NCBI RefSeq assembly: GCF_040529335.1
Contig: NZ_CP159534.1
Coordinates: 2,604,001 to 2,668,000, forward strand
Direction: 5' to 3'
Source: Streptomyces sp. HUAS MG91
GTDB taxonomy: Bacteria > Actinomycetota > Actinomycetes > Streptomycetales > Streptomycetaceae
DNA length: 64,000 nt
In this document: positions 16,220-25,120 of the stretch, piece after piece
Numbering within the stretch: position 1 is the stretch's first letter
Layout of the letters: each line of letters starts with the position of its first letter
Made by a program: the position numbers and the translations under genes
Notes under the pieces: generated by a model
Told to the model about the DNA's origin: nothing
What the model saw: the letters and a program-made list of their open reading frames with translations, nothing else
The model's database searches: none

Positions 16220-16978
16220 TCACCTGGCCTTGATGTCGACGATCTGCCATACGTCGTTGTGGAGTCGGGCGGTGACGGAGAGCTGCGCGGCGGAGGTGAC
16301 CGCCTTCTTGTCGCCGCGGCGCGTCGACTGGTCGAGGAAGACGAGCAGGTGCGCGGTGTCGCCGCGCAGGCTCACCGTGCCGACGCGGACGGCGTCGGTG
16401 GTGAGGGTGACTTTCTGGGCCGGCGCGTTCTTCTGCACCTGGGTGAAGAGCTCGGCGTACTGCTTGGCGGCCTTGCCCGTGAGGACCTCGTCGGCGGTGC
16501 GGGCGGTGGCGTTCGTGCCGTCGGGTGTGTACGAGAAGATCTTGGCGAGGGCGCTGCTGATGTCGCCGTTGACGCGGTTGGTGGCGTCGGCGTCGGTGAG
16601 GGCCTGATTGCGGGTCGCCGGTTCGGTGCGCAGGTCGTGGGCCAGGTAGAAGAGGACGGCACCGGTGACGACGAGGACACCGGCCACGACGGCGGCGACG
16701 ATGATCTGTATCCGCCCGCCACGGGGGCCGGCCTCCGTCTCCGGGTGCGCCTCCGTGGTCGGCTGGTCGCGCAGTTCCCCGCGCCCCTGAGCGCCGTCGG
16801 CCTCCGGCTCGTCCTCCGGGCGCGCCCCGGCGGCCGGTTGCTCGCGCAGTTCCCCGCGCCCCTTTCGGGGCCGCCACCAAGCCTTGGGCAATCTGCCGCC
16901 TTGGGCGGCAGGGTGGGCAAGGCGGCCCTCGGTGCCGGGGGCCTCTTCGGGGGCGTCGACTTCAACGTCGTGGGTCAC
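16220..16978 (-). CDS. Mce-associated membrane protein with repeat-derived cytoplasmic segment
   Basis: A 252-residue protein. The GTG at 16978 overlaps the preceding stop by four bases (GTGA), which fixes the start. Residues 1-80 are hydrophilic and contain two copies of GRGELR(E/D)QP, 25 residues apart. The DNA for these copies is the 20-bp Streptomyces intergenic repeat seen elsewhere in this window. One membrane helix follows (IIVAAVVAGVLVVTGAVLFYL), then the Mce-associated domain (NGDISSALAKIFSYTPDG to DVWQIVDIKAR). The inserted repeat segment is absent from the sister proteins next door. Confidence 0.8.
   Translation of the reverse strand: MTHDVEVDAPEEAPGTEGRLAHPAAQGGRLPKAWWRPRKGRGELREQPAAGARPEDEPEADGAQGRGELRDQPTTEAHPETEAGPRGGRIQIIVAAVVAGVLVVTGAVLFYLAHDLRTEPATRNQALTDADATNRVNGDISSALAKIFSYTPDGTNATARTADEVLTGKAAKQYAELFTQVQKNAPAQKVTLTTDAVRVGTVSLRGDTAHLLVFLDQSTRRGDKKAVTSAAQLSVTARLHNDVWQIVDIKAR
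16768..16862 (-). repeat. Two in-frame copies of the GGGGCGCGGGGAACTGCGCG repeat inside a gene
   Basis: Perfect copies at 16768-16787 and 16843-16862, 75 bp apart, read on the minus strand in the sense of the gene and both in the same frame. All other copies found in this window lie between genes. Confidence 0.9.
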
Positions 16979-17457
16979 TTCGACTCCCCCGTCACCGGTA
17001 CCGCGCCGAGTGACTTGATCTTCCAGGTGCCGTCGGCGGCCCGGCTCAGGACCGCCTCGAGGCGCTTGCGCTCCGGCGCCGCCGAACCCGTCGTCACCCG
17101 TACCGTCGCGATCAGCTTCGACGTGCCCGCGCGGTCGTCCAGCGCGGTCACGGCGGCATCCGTCACCACCCCGCGCGACGAAGCCCCGGCGGCCGGCGAC
17201 ACCGAGGACAGCGACGCCCGAAGCGGGCCCGTCGTCACCGATCTCCATTCGCGCACCCCGGCCTTGGCGCGGGCCGCCGTCGACGCGTCCAGCGTCGTCA
17301 GCCGGGCAACCGCCGAACGACCGTCGGAGAGCGCCGCATCGCGGGCCCGGCCGTACGCGAGGTCGCCGTCACCCCGCGCCTGCGCGTACGACCAGACCCC
17401 CGTACCGCACACCACGAGCGCCACGGCGAGCCCCGCCCCCGTCAGGGCCCGCCTCAC
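16975..17457 (-). CDS. Mce-associated membrane protein
   Basis: A 160-residue protein with an N-terminal membrane helix (ALTGAGLAVALVVCGTGVW) and the recurring ARDAALSDGRSAVARLTTLDAS segment, ending GTWKIKSLGAVPV. Its GTG overlaps the MceF stop by four bases and its own stop overlaps the next start, so the genes are translationally coupled. Confidence 0.8.
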   Translation of the reverse strand: MRRALTGAGLAVALVVCGTGVWSYAQARGDGDLAYGRARDAALSDGRSAVARLTTLDASTAARAKAGVREWRSVTTGPLRASLSSVSPAAGASSRGVVTDAAVTALDDRAGTSKLIATVRVTTGSAAPERKRLEAVLSRAADGTWKIKSLGAVPVTGESK

Positions 17458-18689
17458 CGCCCGCTCCCCTCGGAGAGACCGAGCAGCCCGGCCATCCCGG
17501 AGGATGCCGCGGACGTCCCGGAATCGCCGGCCACCGAGGGAAGGGACAGCGCGCCCGGCTGTGCGGGCTTGGGTACGGCGCCGCCGCCCGGCGCGTGGGC
17601 CGAGCCGCGGACGTTCACGCCGCTCGACGCCGGAGCCGTGCAGCGTGCGCCGGTGTTCGTCGCGGGCGCCGGGCTCAGATCCGTACCGAGCCGGTACGTG
17701 GTGCCCGAGTAGCCCGCCGTGCAGGGAAGGGGCTTGAAGAACGTGACCGCCATACCGAAGTTGACCTTCTTCCCGTCGACGGCCGTGGCCCCCGCGGCGA
17801 CGGCCGCGGGCAGCTTCACGAGCAGTTCCTCGGTGCCGCGCTGCCGGGTGACGGCGACCTCGGAGGTGGTGAGGAGGTTGGCGAGGACGACGCCGACCTC
17901 GGGGTTCAGGTCGCGCAGCAGGCCGCTGATCCGGGTGGCGGCGTCGGGCGCGGCCATGACCAGGCGGCGCAGGTCGGCGTCGGAGCCCTTCAGGGTGGAG
18001 GCCAGCTGGCTGGCGCCGGACGCGAAGGACTTGATGGCGTCGCCCTCCTGGGCCTGGGTGCGCAGCACGACCTCGCCGTCGGCCATGAGCTTCGTCGTCT
18101 CGGGGAGGGCCTTGTCGGCGGCCTGGACGAAGTCCGAGCCGTTGTCCATGAGGAGTTGCAGGTCCTCGCCGCGCCCCTCGAAGGCCTTGCCGAACTCGTC
18201 GACGACCGTGCGCAGGTCGTCGAGCGGGACGGACGTGGTGAGGTTGTCGACGCTGGACAGGACGTCGGTGACCGGGTTCGGCACCGAGGACGCGGTCCGG
18301 TCGATGCGGGCGCCGTCGGCGAGGTACGGCCCGCCGGAGCGCTCCGGGCGCAGGTCGATGTACTGCTCGCCGACCGCGGAGAGGCTCGCGACGACGGCCT
18401 TGGCGTCGTCGGGGATGTGCGGCGCGGACTTCTTGATGCGCAGGTCCGCCTCGACGCCGTCACCGGTGAGGTTGATCGCCCCGACCCGGCCCACCGAGAC
18501 GCCCCGGTAGGTGACGTCGGAGTGGGTGAACAGGCCGCCGGTGCGCGGGAGTTGCACCTTCACGGTGTAGTAGTCGGCGGCCCCGACGTAACGGCCGAGG
18601 TCGGCGTAGCGGATGCCGAGGTAGCCGAGGACGAGGACGGCGATGAGGAGGAAGGCCAGGTTCTTCAGCCGGATGGCGAGAGTGATCAC
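17454..18689 (-). CDS. mceF: Mce family protein, F position
   Basis: A 411-residue substrate-binding component of the Mce importer. N-terminal membrane helix LAFLLIAVLVLGYLGI, then the MCE domain (about 35-120: VQLPRTGGLFTHSDVTYRGVSVGRV, VGEQYIDLRPE), then a long helical region expected to form part of the hexameric tunnel. The C-terminus is Gly/Ser/Pro-rich. It overlaps both neighbours by four bases. Position as sixth mce gene defines the letter. Confidence 0.9.
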   Translation of the reverse strand: MITLAIRLKNLAFLLIAVLVLGYLGIRYADLGRYVGAADYYTVKVQLPRTGGLFTHSDVTYRGVSVGRVGAINLTGDGVEADLRIKKSAPHIPDDAKAVVASLSAVGEQYIDLRPERSGGPYLADGARIDRTASSVPNPVTDVLSSVDNLTTSVPLDDLRTVVDEFGKAFEGRGEDLQLLMDNGSDFVQAADKALPETTKLMADGEVVLRTQAQEGDAIKSFASGASQLASTLKGSDADLRRLVMAAPDAATRISGLLRDLNPEVGVVLANLLTTSEVAVTRQRGTEELLVKLPAAVAAGATAVDGKKVNFGMAVTFFKPLPCTAGYSGTTYRLGTDLSPAPATNTGARCTAPASSGVNVRGSAHAPGGGAVPKPAQPGALSLPSVAGDSGTSAASSGMAGLLGLSEGSGR

Positions 18690-19909
18690 CGGGAGGCACC
18701 CCCGCTCGGCGTCGCGCTCGTGCTCGTACTCGCACTCGCCCCTGTTCCCGTACTCGTGGACGGGAGCGGCAGCGGCGACGACGGATCGGCCGACTTCCCC
18801 GGCGCCTTCTTCAGGGACTTGCGCTCGCTCTGCGGCGTGGCCGTGGGCGTCCCGCTCCCGTCGCTCTCCTTCAGCGGCGGGATCAGGGTCGTCCCCTTCA
18901 CCGCCGCCATGTCGAGATACGTGTTGAGGTAGTCGCCCTTGATGCCGTTCATGACCTCGTCGGTGAACGGGTACGTGAGCAGCACCTGGAGCGAGTTCGG
19001 CAGGTCCTGGCCCGAGTCGGCGAGTGCCTTCAGGGTCGGGGCGAGCGCCTTGAGGTCGGCGACCATGTCGGCCTGGCTGCGGTTGATGGTGTCGGTGGCG
19101 ACGTCCCCGAGCCGGTCGAGGGAGCGCAGCATCGTCATCAGTGAACCCCGTTGTTCCTCAAGGGTCTTGAGGCCGGGCGAGAGGTCGGCCAGCACGGTGT
19201 CGACGTCCTCCTTGCGGTGCGCGAGGGTCGCCGAGAGCCGGTTGACCCCGTCGAGCGCGGCGGTGATGTCGCCGCGGTGGTCGTCGAGGTCGGTGACCAG
19301 GGTGTTGACGCGGCGCAGGGTGGAGCGGACGTCGGACTCGCGGCCTCCGACGGCCTTGTTGAGTTCCTGCGTGATGGTCTTGAGCTGGTTGACGCCGCCG
19401 CCGTTGAGGAGCAGCGACAGCGCGCCGAAGACCTCTTCGACCTCGGTGTTGCGGCCGGTGCGGGCGACGGGGATGCGGTCGCCCGCGTGCAGGGTGCCGG
19501 TGCCGTTGTCGGGCTCGACGAGCTGGACGTACTTCTCGCCGAGGAGGCTGGACTGCTCGATGCGGGCGCCGGCGTCGGCGGGCAGTTTGACGCCGCCGTT
19601 GATGCGCATGGTGACGCGGGCGGTCCAGCTGTCCTTGCCCGCGAGTTCGATGTCGGTGACCCGGCCGACGGCCACGTCGTTGACCTTCACCGCGGACTGC
19701 GGGACGAGGCTGAGCACGTCCTTCATGTCGGCGGTGATGGTGTACGGGTGGGCGCCGAGGTCGGCGCCGCCGGGCAGCGGCACGTCCTCCAGGCCGCCGA
19801 AGGACGGCGCGGGGACGCTGATCACGCCGAGGGTGAGGAGGAAGGCGACGGTGATGACGCCGGCGCAGCCGAGGCCGGCGCCCGCGCGGACGGTGGTTCG
19901 CCGGTTCAC
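18686..19909 (-). CDS. mceE: Mce family protein, E position, no clear lipobox
   Basis: A 407-residue Mce protein with MCE domain (about 55-140: QSAVKVNDVAVGRVTDIEL, LLGEKYVQLVEP), helical region, and a Ser/Thr/Pro-rich tail. In mycobacteria the E subunit is usually a lipoprotein. Here the only N-terminal Cys (residue 15) lies before the hydrophobic stretch VITVAFLLTLGVISV, so a lipobox is not apparent and the protein looks membrane-anchored. The GTG start overlaps the MceD stop (GTGA). Confidence 0.88.
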   Translation of the reverse strand: MNRRTTVRAGAGLGCAGVITVAFLLTLGVISVPAPSFGGLEDVPLPGGADLGAHPYTITADMKDVLSLVPQSAVKVNDVAVGRVTDIELAGKDSWTARVTMRINGGVKLPADAGARIEQSSLLGEKYVQLVEPDNGTGTLHAGDRIPVARTGRNTEVEEVFGALSLLLNGGGVNQLKTITQELNKAVGGRESDVRSTLRRVNTLVTDLDDHRGDITAALDGVNRLSATLAHRKEDVDTVLADLSPGLKTLEEQRGSLMTMLRSLDRLGDVATDTINRSQADMVADLKALAPTLKALADSGQDLPNSLQVLLTYPFTDEVMNGIKGDYLNTYLDMAAVKGTTLIPPLKESDGSGTPTATPQSERKSLKKAPGKSADPSSPLPLPSTSTGTGASASTSTSATPSGGASR

Positions 19910-20916
19910 TGGTCGCCTCCCACGGAGGGCAGCGGCAGCAGCGGGCCGCCCTGGCTCAGCTCGTTGAGGTTGGCGCGGCCGTCGAGCGTGCGGGTCTTGG
20001 GGTTGTAGGCGTTGAGGACGTTGCCCGCGGCGAGCGGTGCGGCGTCGAGCGCCTCGGCCAGGGAGGCCCGCTGGTCGACGAGGGCCTGGGTGAGCGGGAC
20101 CAGTTTGTCGACGTTGTCCTTGAGCTGGGCCCGGTGGTCGTCGATGAACTTCTTCACCTGGCCGAGCGCGGTGCCGAGTTCCTTGAGGGCGCCCGCGAGG
20201 TCGTCGCGGTTCTCGGCGAAGTAGCCGGTGACGTCGTCGAGGGTCTCCTGCGCGGTGCGCACGCCCGAGTCCTCCTGTTTCAGCATCGTGGTGAACGACT
20301 GGAGCTGGGAGAGCGTGGTGAACAGGTCGTCGCTGCTGCCGTTGAGCGTCTTGGCGGCCTTCCCGAACTGCTCGATGCTGTTGCCGAGTTCCTGTCCGTT
20401 GCCCTTGAGGTTGTCGGCGCCGGTCTTCAGCAGCCCGGACAGCGCGCCCTTCTCGTTGGCTCCGTCGGGGCCGAGGGCCTTGCTGAGGTCGGTGATGCTG
20501 TCGTAGAGCTGGTCGATCTCGACGGGGGTGCGGTTGCGGGAGGCGGGCAGGACCGCGCCGTCCTTGAGGGCCGCGCCCGACGAGTAGGCCGGGGTGAGCT
20601 GGACGTACCGGTCGGCGACGACGCTGGGCGCGACGGCGACGGCCCGCGCCCCGACGGGCACCTTCACCCCGTCGTCGACGGCGAGCGTGACCCGCACCCG
20701 GGTGCCCTCGGGGTGTACCCCGTCGACCCGCCCGACGCGGACGCCGAGGATGCGCAGGTCGGAGCCGTCGTAGATGCCGACGGCCCGGTCGAAGTAGGCG
20801 GTGACGCGCATGCCGCTGTCGCTGGTGGCGCTGACGCCGACGATGCCGGCGGCGATCAGCACCGCGAGTGCGAGGGTGCCGATGAGCAGCCTCTTGGTGG
20901 TCCGTGTGATGGCCAT
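19906..20916 (-). CDS. mceD: Mce family protein, D position
   Basis: A 336-residue protein. The ATG at 20916 precedes the membrane helix LLIGTLALAVLIAAGIVGVSA. MCE domain: FDRAVGIYDGSDLRILGVRVGRV and VVADRYVQLTPAY. The rest is helical (repeated LKGNGQELGNSIEQF-type heptads). It begins 8 bp after mceC stops. Confidence 0.9.
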   Translation of the reverse strand: MAITRTTKRLLIGTLALAVLIAAGIVGVSATSDSGMRVTAYFDRAVGIYDGSDLRILGVRVGRVDGVHPEGTRVRVTLAVDDGVKVPVGARAVAVAPSVVADRYVQLTPAYSSGAALKDGAVLPASRNRTPVEIDQLYDSITDLSKALGPDGANEKGALSGLLKTGADNLKGNGQELGNSIEQFGKAAKTLNGSSDDLFTTLSQLQSFTTMLKQEDSGVRTAQETLDDVTGYFAENRDDLAGALKELGTALGQVKKFIDDHRAQLKDNVDKLVPLTQALVDQRASLAEALDAAPLAAGNVLNAYNPKTRTLDGRANLNELSQGGPLLPLPSVGGDQ

Positions 20917-20924
20917 GTCGCCCG

Positions 20925-21974
20925 TCAGCCCCCGTTCCCGTAACTGCCGTTCTTCGGTGGTCTGCACGACTTCGCGGGGAGCGACTTCTCGGGCAGGTAG
21001 GTGCGCGGTACGACGCCGCACAGGTAGCTGTCGAACCAGTGGCCGTTGCCGAGGGTGTTGCCGACGAGCCGGTAGTAGGGGCCGAGGAGCGAGAGGGTCT
21101 TGTCGAGCTTGCCCTTGTTCTCGGCGAGGACCGTGGTGACCCGGCTGAGCGCGGTGAGCGTCGGGCCGAGCTGGCGGTCGTTGTCGTCGACGAGGCCGTT
21201 GAGTTCGCGGCCGAGCGCCTCGCTGCCGCTGAGCAGCGCCTTGATGGCGGTGCGCCGCTTCTTCAGCTCGGTGAGCAGCGAGCCGCCGTCGTTGATCAGC
21301 GTCTCGAAGCTGGACTGCTTCGTCTGGAGCGTCTTGGTCAGCTTCTTGCTTCCGGCGAGGAGCTCGGCGAGCTGGCTGTCGCGCGACGAGACGGTCCTGG
21401 ACAGCGCGGACAGTCCCTTGACGGCCGCCTTCACGTCGGGCGGGGAGTCCTTGAAGGTCTCCGAGATGGTGTCGAAGCTGGCGGCGAGCTGCTTGGTGTC
21501 GATCTCGTCGACGGTGCTGCTGAGGTCCTCGAACGCCTGGGTGACGTCGTACGGGGACGTGGTGCGGGACAGCGGGATCCGGGCGTCCGGGTTCTGCCGG
21601 CCGGTGCCGACCGGGTCGAGGGCCACGTACTTGTCGCCGAGGAGGGTCTTGATGGCGATGGAGGCGGTGGTGCGGTCGCCGATCCAGGTGCCGTCGTCCT
21701 TGATCCTGAAGCTGACCTTGACCTTGGGGCCGTCGAGGCCGACGCCGGTGACCTCGCCGACCTTGACGCCGGCGATGCGCACCTCGTCGCCGTCGCCGAG
21801 GCCCGCGGCCTCGCTGAAGTCGGCGGTGTAGGTGGTGCCGCCGCCGATGTAGGGCAGGCTGCTCGCGTTGAACGCGGCGAGCGCGACCAGTCCGAGCGCG
21901 ACGAGCCCGGCGACGGCGATGAGGACGGGGTTGCGTTCCTGTACGGGCTTCAGCCACGGCCGTTTCCGGCTCAT
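20925..21974 (-). CDS. mceC: Mce family protein, C position
   Basis: A 349-residue protein. The start at 21974 is chosen because its ATG overlaps the mceB stop (ATGA); an ATG nine bases upstream is possible. One membrane helix (LIAVAGLVALGLVALAAF), MCE domain (FSEAAGLGDGDEVRIAGVKVGEV, LLGDKYVALDPVG), helical domain, and a short tail with a Cys pair near the C-terminus (SYLCGVVP, SCRPPKNG). Confidence 0.9.
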   Translation of the reverse strand: MSRKRPWLKPVQERNPVLIAVAGLVALGLVALAAFNASSLPYIGGGTTYTADFSEAAGLGDGDEVRIAGVKVGEVTGVGLDGPKVKVSFRIKDDGTWIGDRTTASIAIKTLLGDKYVALDPVGTGRQNPDARIPLSRTTSPYDVTQAFEDLSSTVDEIDTKQLAASFDTISETFKDSPPDVKAAVKGLSALSRTVSSRDSQLAELLAGSKKLTKTLQTKQSSFETLINDGGSLLTELKKRRTAIKALLSGSEALGRELNGLVDDNDRQLGPTLTALSRVTTVLAENKGKLDKTLSLLGPYYRLVGNTLGNGHWFDSYLCGVVPRTYLPEKSLPAKSCRPPKNGSYGNGG

Positions 21975-23035
21975 CCCTGGCACCTCGCTTCGTTGACGGA
22001 GATACCGGTGGGCGCCTTCGACCCGTCGGACATGGCGACCCCGCTGACGTGCGCCTGGCAGAGGTAGAGGTTGAACCAGGAGCCGTAGGAGGTGAGCCGG
22101 GTCAGGGCCGTGAGCTTGCCGGGGGTCTTGTCGAGGAAGTTCTGGATCTGCGGGAGCCCGTCGCCCAACTGGTCCGAGAGACGGCCGAGTTGCTGGATGT
22201 CGCCCTTGAGCGGGCCGCGCGTGTCCTTGAGGAACCCGGCGGTGACGGTCGTCAGGTCGCCCATCGCGGCGACGGCCTGGCCGAGCGGTTCGCGGTCCTC
22301 GTTGAAGCCGGAGACCATCTGCTGGAGCGTGGTGACGAGGTCGTCGAACTGGTCCTCGCGGTTGTTGATCGTCGACAGGACCTCGGTGAGGTTGCCGATG
22401 ACCTCGCCGATCACCTTGTCCTTGGCGGCGACGGTCTGGGTGAGCGAGCCGACGTGCTGGATGAGGCTGTCGACGGTGCCGCCCTCGCCCTGGAGGACCT
22501 TGACGATCGACCCGGCGAGATCGTTCACGTCGCTCGGGGACAGGCCCTCGAACAGCGGCTTGAAGCCGTTGAAGAGGAGCGTCAGGTCGAGGGCGGGGGT
22601 GGTGCGGTCCAGCGGGATGGTGTCGCCGGGCGCGAGGTCGGCGCCCGCCGCGCCGGTGCCGCGCTCCAGGGACACGTACCGCTGGCCGACCATGTTGAGG
22701 TACTTCACGCCGGCCGTGGTGGTGGCGGGCAGGGTGCGGTCCTTGTCGACGGTGAAGGTGACCTGCGCGGTGCGGTGGTCGACGACGCGGACGTCGGTGA
22801 CCTCGCCGACCTTCACGCCGGATATCCGCACGCCGTCGCCGTCGATGAGCCCGGTGACGTCGGTGAACAGGGCCTTGTAGCTGCGGGTCTCGGTGTTGAC
22901 GCCGCTGTTGGCGATGGACAGGCCGAGCACGGTGGTGGCGAGCGCGGTGACGAGGACGAAGATGAGCGACTTCGTGACCGGTCCGGCGAGCGAGCGCCGC
23001 CGCACATGGCTGAAGTCTCCCTGCGGGGTACTCAC
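21971..23035 (-). CDS. mceB: Mce family protein, B position
   Basis: A 354-residue protein starting at the GTG that overlaps the mceA stop by four bases (GTGA). Membrane helix SLIFVLVTALATTVLGLSI, MCE domain (FTDVTGLIDGDGVRISGVKVGEV, MVGQRYVSLERG), helical region, and the C-terminal FNLYLCQAHVSG shared in form with mceC. Residues further upstream in this frame lie inside mceA and are not part of the protein. Confidence 0.9.
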   Translation of the reverse strand: MSTPQGDFSHVRRRSLAGPVTKSLIFVLVTALATTVLGLSIANSGVNTETRSYKALFTDVTGLIDGDGVRISGVKVGEVTDVRVVDHRTAQVTFTVDKDRTLPATTTAGVKYLNMVGQRYVSLERGTGAAGADLAPGDTIPLDRTTPALDLTLLFNGFKPLFEGLSPSDVNDLAGSIVKVLQGEGGTVDSLIQHVGSLTQTVAAKDKVIGEVIGNLTEVLSTINNREDQFDDLVTTLQQMVSGFNEDREPLGQAVAAMGDLTTVTAGFLKDTRGPLKGDIQQLGRLSDQLGDGLPQIQNFLDKTPGKLTALTRLTSYGSWFNLYLCQAHVSGVAMSDGSKAPTGISVNEARCQG

Positions 23036-24300
23036 TTGAGCTTCACCTCCGTTCCCCGGTAGACGGGGCCGACGAGCAGGCTCGACCAGTCGGGCAGGGC
23101 GTCGGGCGAGGTCTTCGCGGAGGGCGCGATCAGCTCGTTCACCAGGTCGTTCTCCTGCGGCGAGTTGGCGGTCCCGAGGTCCTGGCCGGCGACGGAGTCC
23201 GAGGCGGTGACGGCTGCGGGGGTGCGTGCGGAGGCGCCGCCGAGGTAGGGCACGGAGTAGCAGTGCGGGGTGCCGCCGGAGCCGTAGGACGGGGTGTCGC
23301 GTCCGGCCTGGTAGGCGCCGCGCGAGGCGACCGTGGTGACGTCGACGTGCAGGCCCGGCTGGTCGGTGCCCTTGCCGAGCGCCTTGTCCATGCGCGGTAC
23401 GAAGTCGGCGAGGGTGCGCAGGGTGCACGGGAACGACGACGAGTACTTCGCGAGGATGTCCAGCGTGCCGCGCGAGGTGGCGGACAGCCGGATGATGTTG
23501 TCCTTGTTGGCCCGCAGGAACGCGTCCAGGTCCTCGGCGGCGCGGGTGGTGTCCCCGTACGCGGCGGCGAGGTCGCTGTCCTTCTCGGCGATCGTGCGGC
23601 TGGTGGTGGTGAAGTCGGTGAGCGCGTCGAGGATGCCGGGCGCCGCGTCGGCGTACACGTGGGAGACCTGGACGAGCTGCTTCAGGTCCTCGTTGAGCGT
23701 CGGCAGGTTCGGGTTGAACTTCTTCAGGTGCGCGTCGAGCTGGGTGAGCGTGTCACCGAGCTGGTCGCCGCGGCCCTGGAGGGCCTGCGACACGGCGGAC
23801 AGCGTCGCGGAGAGTTTCTGCGGCTGGACGGCGGTCAGCATGGGCAGTACGTCGTCGAGGACCTTCTGGAGCTCGATGGCGTTGGCGGACCGGTCCTGCG
23901 GGATGGTCGCCCCGGCGGGCAGGGTGCGGAACCCGGAGCCGGCGTCCGTGCCGTCCTCGCCCGTCGGTACGAGGGCCACGTACCGCTCGCCGAACAGCGT
24001 GGTCGGCAGCATCTGCGCGTGCACGTCGTCGGGGATGCGGTCGAGGGCGCCGGGCTTGAGGGCGAGGACGAGCCGCGCCCCGGTGTCCGTGGGCTCGATC
24101 TTGCGTACTTCACCGAGGACGACGCCGCGCATCTTGACCTCGGCGCCGAGGTGCATCTCGTTGCCGACGGACCCGGTGTCGACGGTGACCTCGTCGGAGT
24201 CGGTGAAGTCCTTGTTGTACACGGCCACGGCCAGCCAGATCAGCAGGACGGGCACGAGGAGGAAGGCGAGGCCGGCGAGGCGTCGTCGGATGGTGTCCAC
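23032..24300 (-). CDS. mceA: Mce family protein, A position
   Basis: A 422-residue first Mce protein, GTG start 6 bp after the YrbE-B stop. Membrane helix LAGLAFLLVPVLLIWLAVAVY, MCE domain (GSVGNEMHLGAEVKMRGVVLGEVR, LFGERYVALVPTG), long helical part, and an extended C-terminus. It is the largest of the six, as is usual for the A subunit. Confidence 0.9.
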   Translation of the reverse strand: MDTIRRRLAGLAFLLVPVLLIWLAVAVYNKDFTDSDEVTVDTGSVGNEMHLGAEVKMRGVVLGEVRKIEPTDTGARLVLALKPGALDRIPDDVHAQMLPTTLFGERYVALVPTGEDGTDAGSGFRTLPAGATIPQDRSANAIELQKVLDDVLPMLTAVQPQKLSATLSAVSQALQGRGDQLGDTLTQLDAHLKKFNPNLPTLNEDLKQLVQVSHVYADAAPGILDALTDFTTTSRTIAEKDSDLAAAYGDTTRAAEDLDAFLRANKDNIIRLSATSRGTLDILAKYSSSFPCTLRTLADFVPRMDKALGKGTDQPGLHVDVTTVASRGAYQAGRDTPSYGSGGTPHCYSVPYLGGASARTPAAVTASDSVAGQDLGTANSPQENDLVNELIAPSAKTSPDALPDWSSLLVGPVYRGTEVKLK

Positions 24301-24306
24301 CGTCGC

Positions 24307-25113
24307 TCACCCCGCCACTTTCACGGTCGTCGTCGCGCCCCAGATGGCGAGCGACAGGAAGAAGTCGGTGACGGCGATGACGACGATGGCGTTGCGCACC
24401 GACCGCCCCACGGCGATGCCGACCCCGGCCGGGCCGCCGCTGGCGCGGAAGCCGTAGTAGCAGTGGGCGAGGATCACCATCACGCTGAAGATCAGCACTT
24501 TCAGCACCGACAGGAGCACGTCGGTGGGTGAGAGGAAGAGGTCGAAGTAGTGGTCGTACGTGCCTTGCGACTGTCCGTTGAAGACGACGGTGACGATGCG
24601 CGAGGCGAGGTAGGAGGAGAGCAGCCCGATCGCGTAGAGCGGGATGATCGCGACGACTCCGGCGATGATGCGGGTGGTCACGAGGTACGGCATCGAGCGC
24701 ACGCCCATGCCTTCGAGGGCGTCGACCTCTTCGTTGATGCGCATGGCGCCGAGCTGGGCGGTGAATCCGGCGCCGACGGTTGCCGACAGGGCGAGTCCGG
24801 CGACGAGGGGCGCGATCTCGCGGGTGTTGAAGTAGGCGGAGACGAAGCCGGTGAAGGCGGCGGTGCCGATCTGGTCGAGGGCCGCGTAGCCCTGGAGGCC
24901 GACGACGGTGCCGGTGGCGGCCGTCATCGCGATCATCACGCCGATGGTGCCGCCGATGACACCGAGCCCGCCGGAGCCGAAGACGACCTCGGCGAGCAGG
25001 CGCTGCACTTCCTTCGTGTACCGGACGACGGTCCGCGGTATCCAGACCAAGGCCCTCACATAGAAAAGGAGTTGGTCGCCGCCGCGGTCGAGCCAGACGA
25101 GTGGAGAAGCCAT
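24307..25113 (-). CDS. yrbEB: YrbE/MlaE-type permease, second subunit of the Mce importer
   Basis: A 268-residue integral membrane protein with five or six spans and the MlaE signature (RINEEVDALEGMGVRSMPYLVTTRI, around residue 135). FGSGGLGVIGGTIGVMIAM marks the first permease helix. It pairs with the neighbouring YrbE protein to form the transmembrane channel. The ATG follows the YrbE-A stop by 7 bp. Confidence 0.93.
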   Translation of the reverse strand: MASPLVWLDRGGDQLLFYVRALVWIPRTVVRYTKEVQRLLAEVVFGSGGLGVIGGTIGVMIAMTAATGTVVGLQGYAALDQIGTAAFTGFVSAYFNTREIAPLVAGLALSATVGAGFTAQLGAMRINEEVDALEGMGVRSMPYLVTTRIIAGVVAIIPLYAIGLLSSYLASRIVTVVFNGQSQGTYDHYFDLFLSPTDVLLSVLKVLIFSVMVILAHCYYGFRASGGPAGVGIAVGRSVRNAIVVIAVTDFFLSLAIWGATTTVKVAG

Positions 25114-25120
25114 GCGGGAC

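Noticed and set aside
14159..17737. Long plus-strand frame opposite the Mce-associated genes
   Set aside because: No domain, composition typical of antisense frames, and the minus strand shows a chain of overlapping starts and stops with recognisable membrane helices.
21971..23428. Extended N-terminus for mceB reaching into mceA
   Set aside because: The GTGA overlap at 23032-23035 and the membrane helix just downstream mark the true start; the extension is Arg/Pro-rich shadow sequence.
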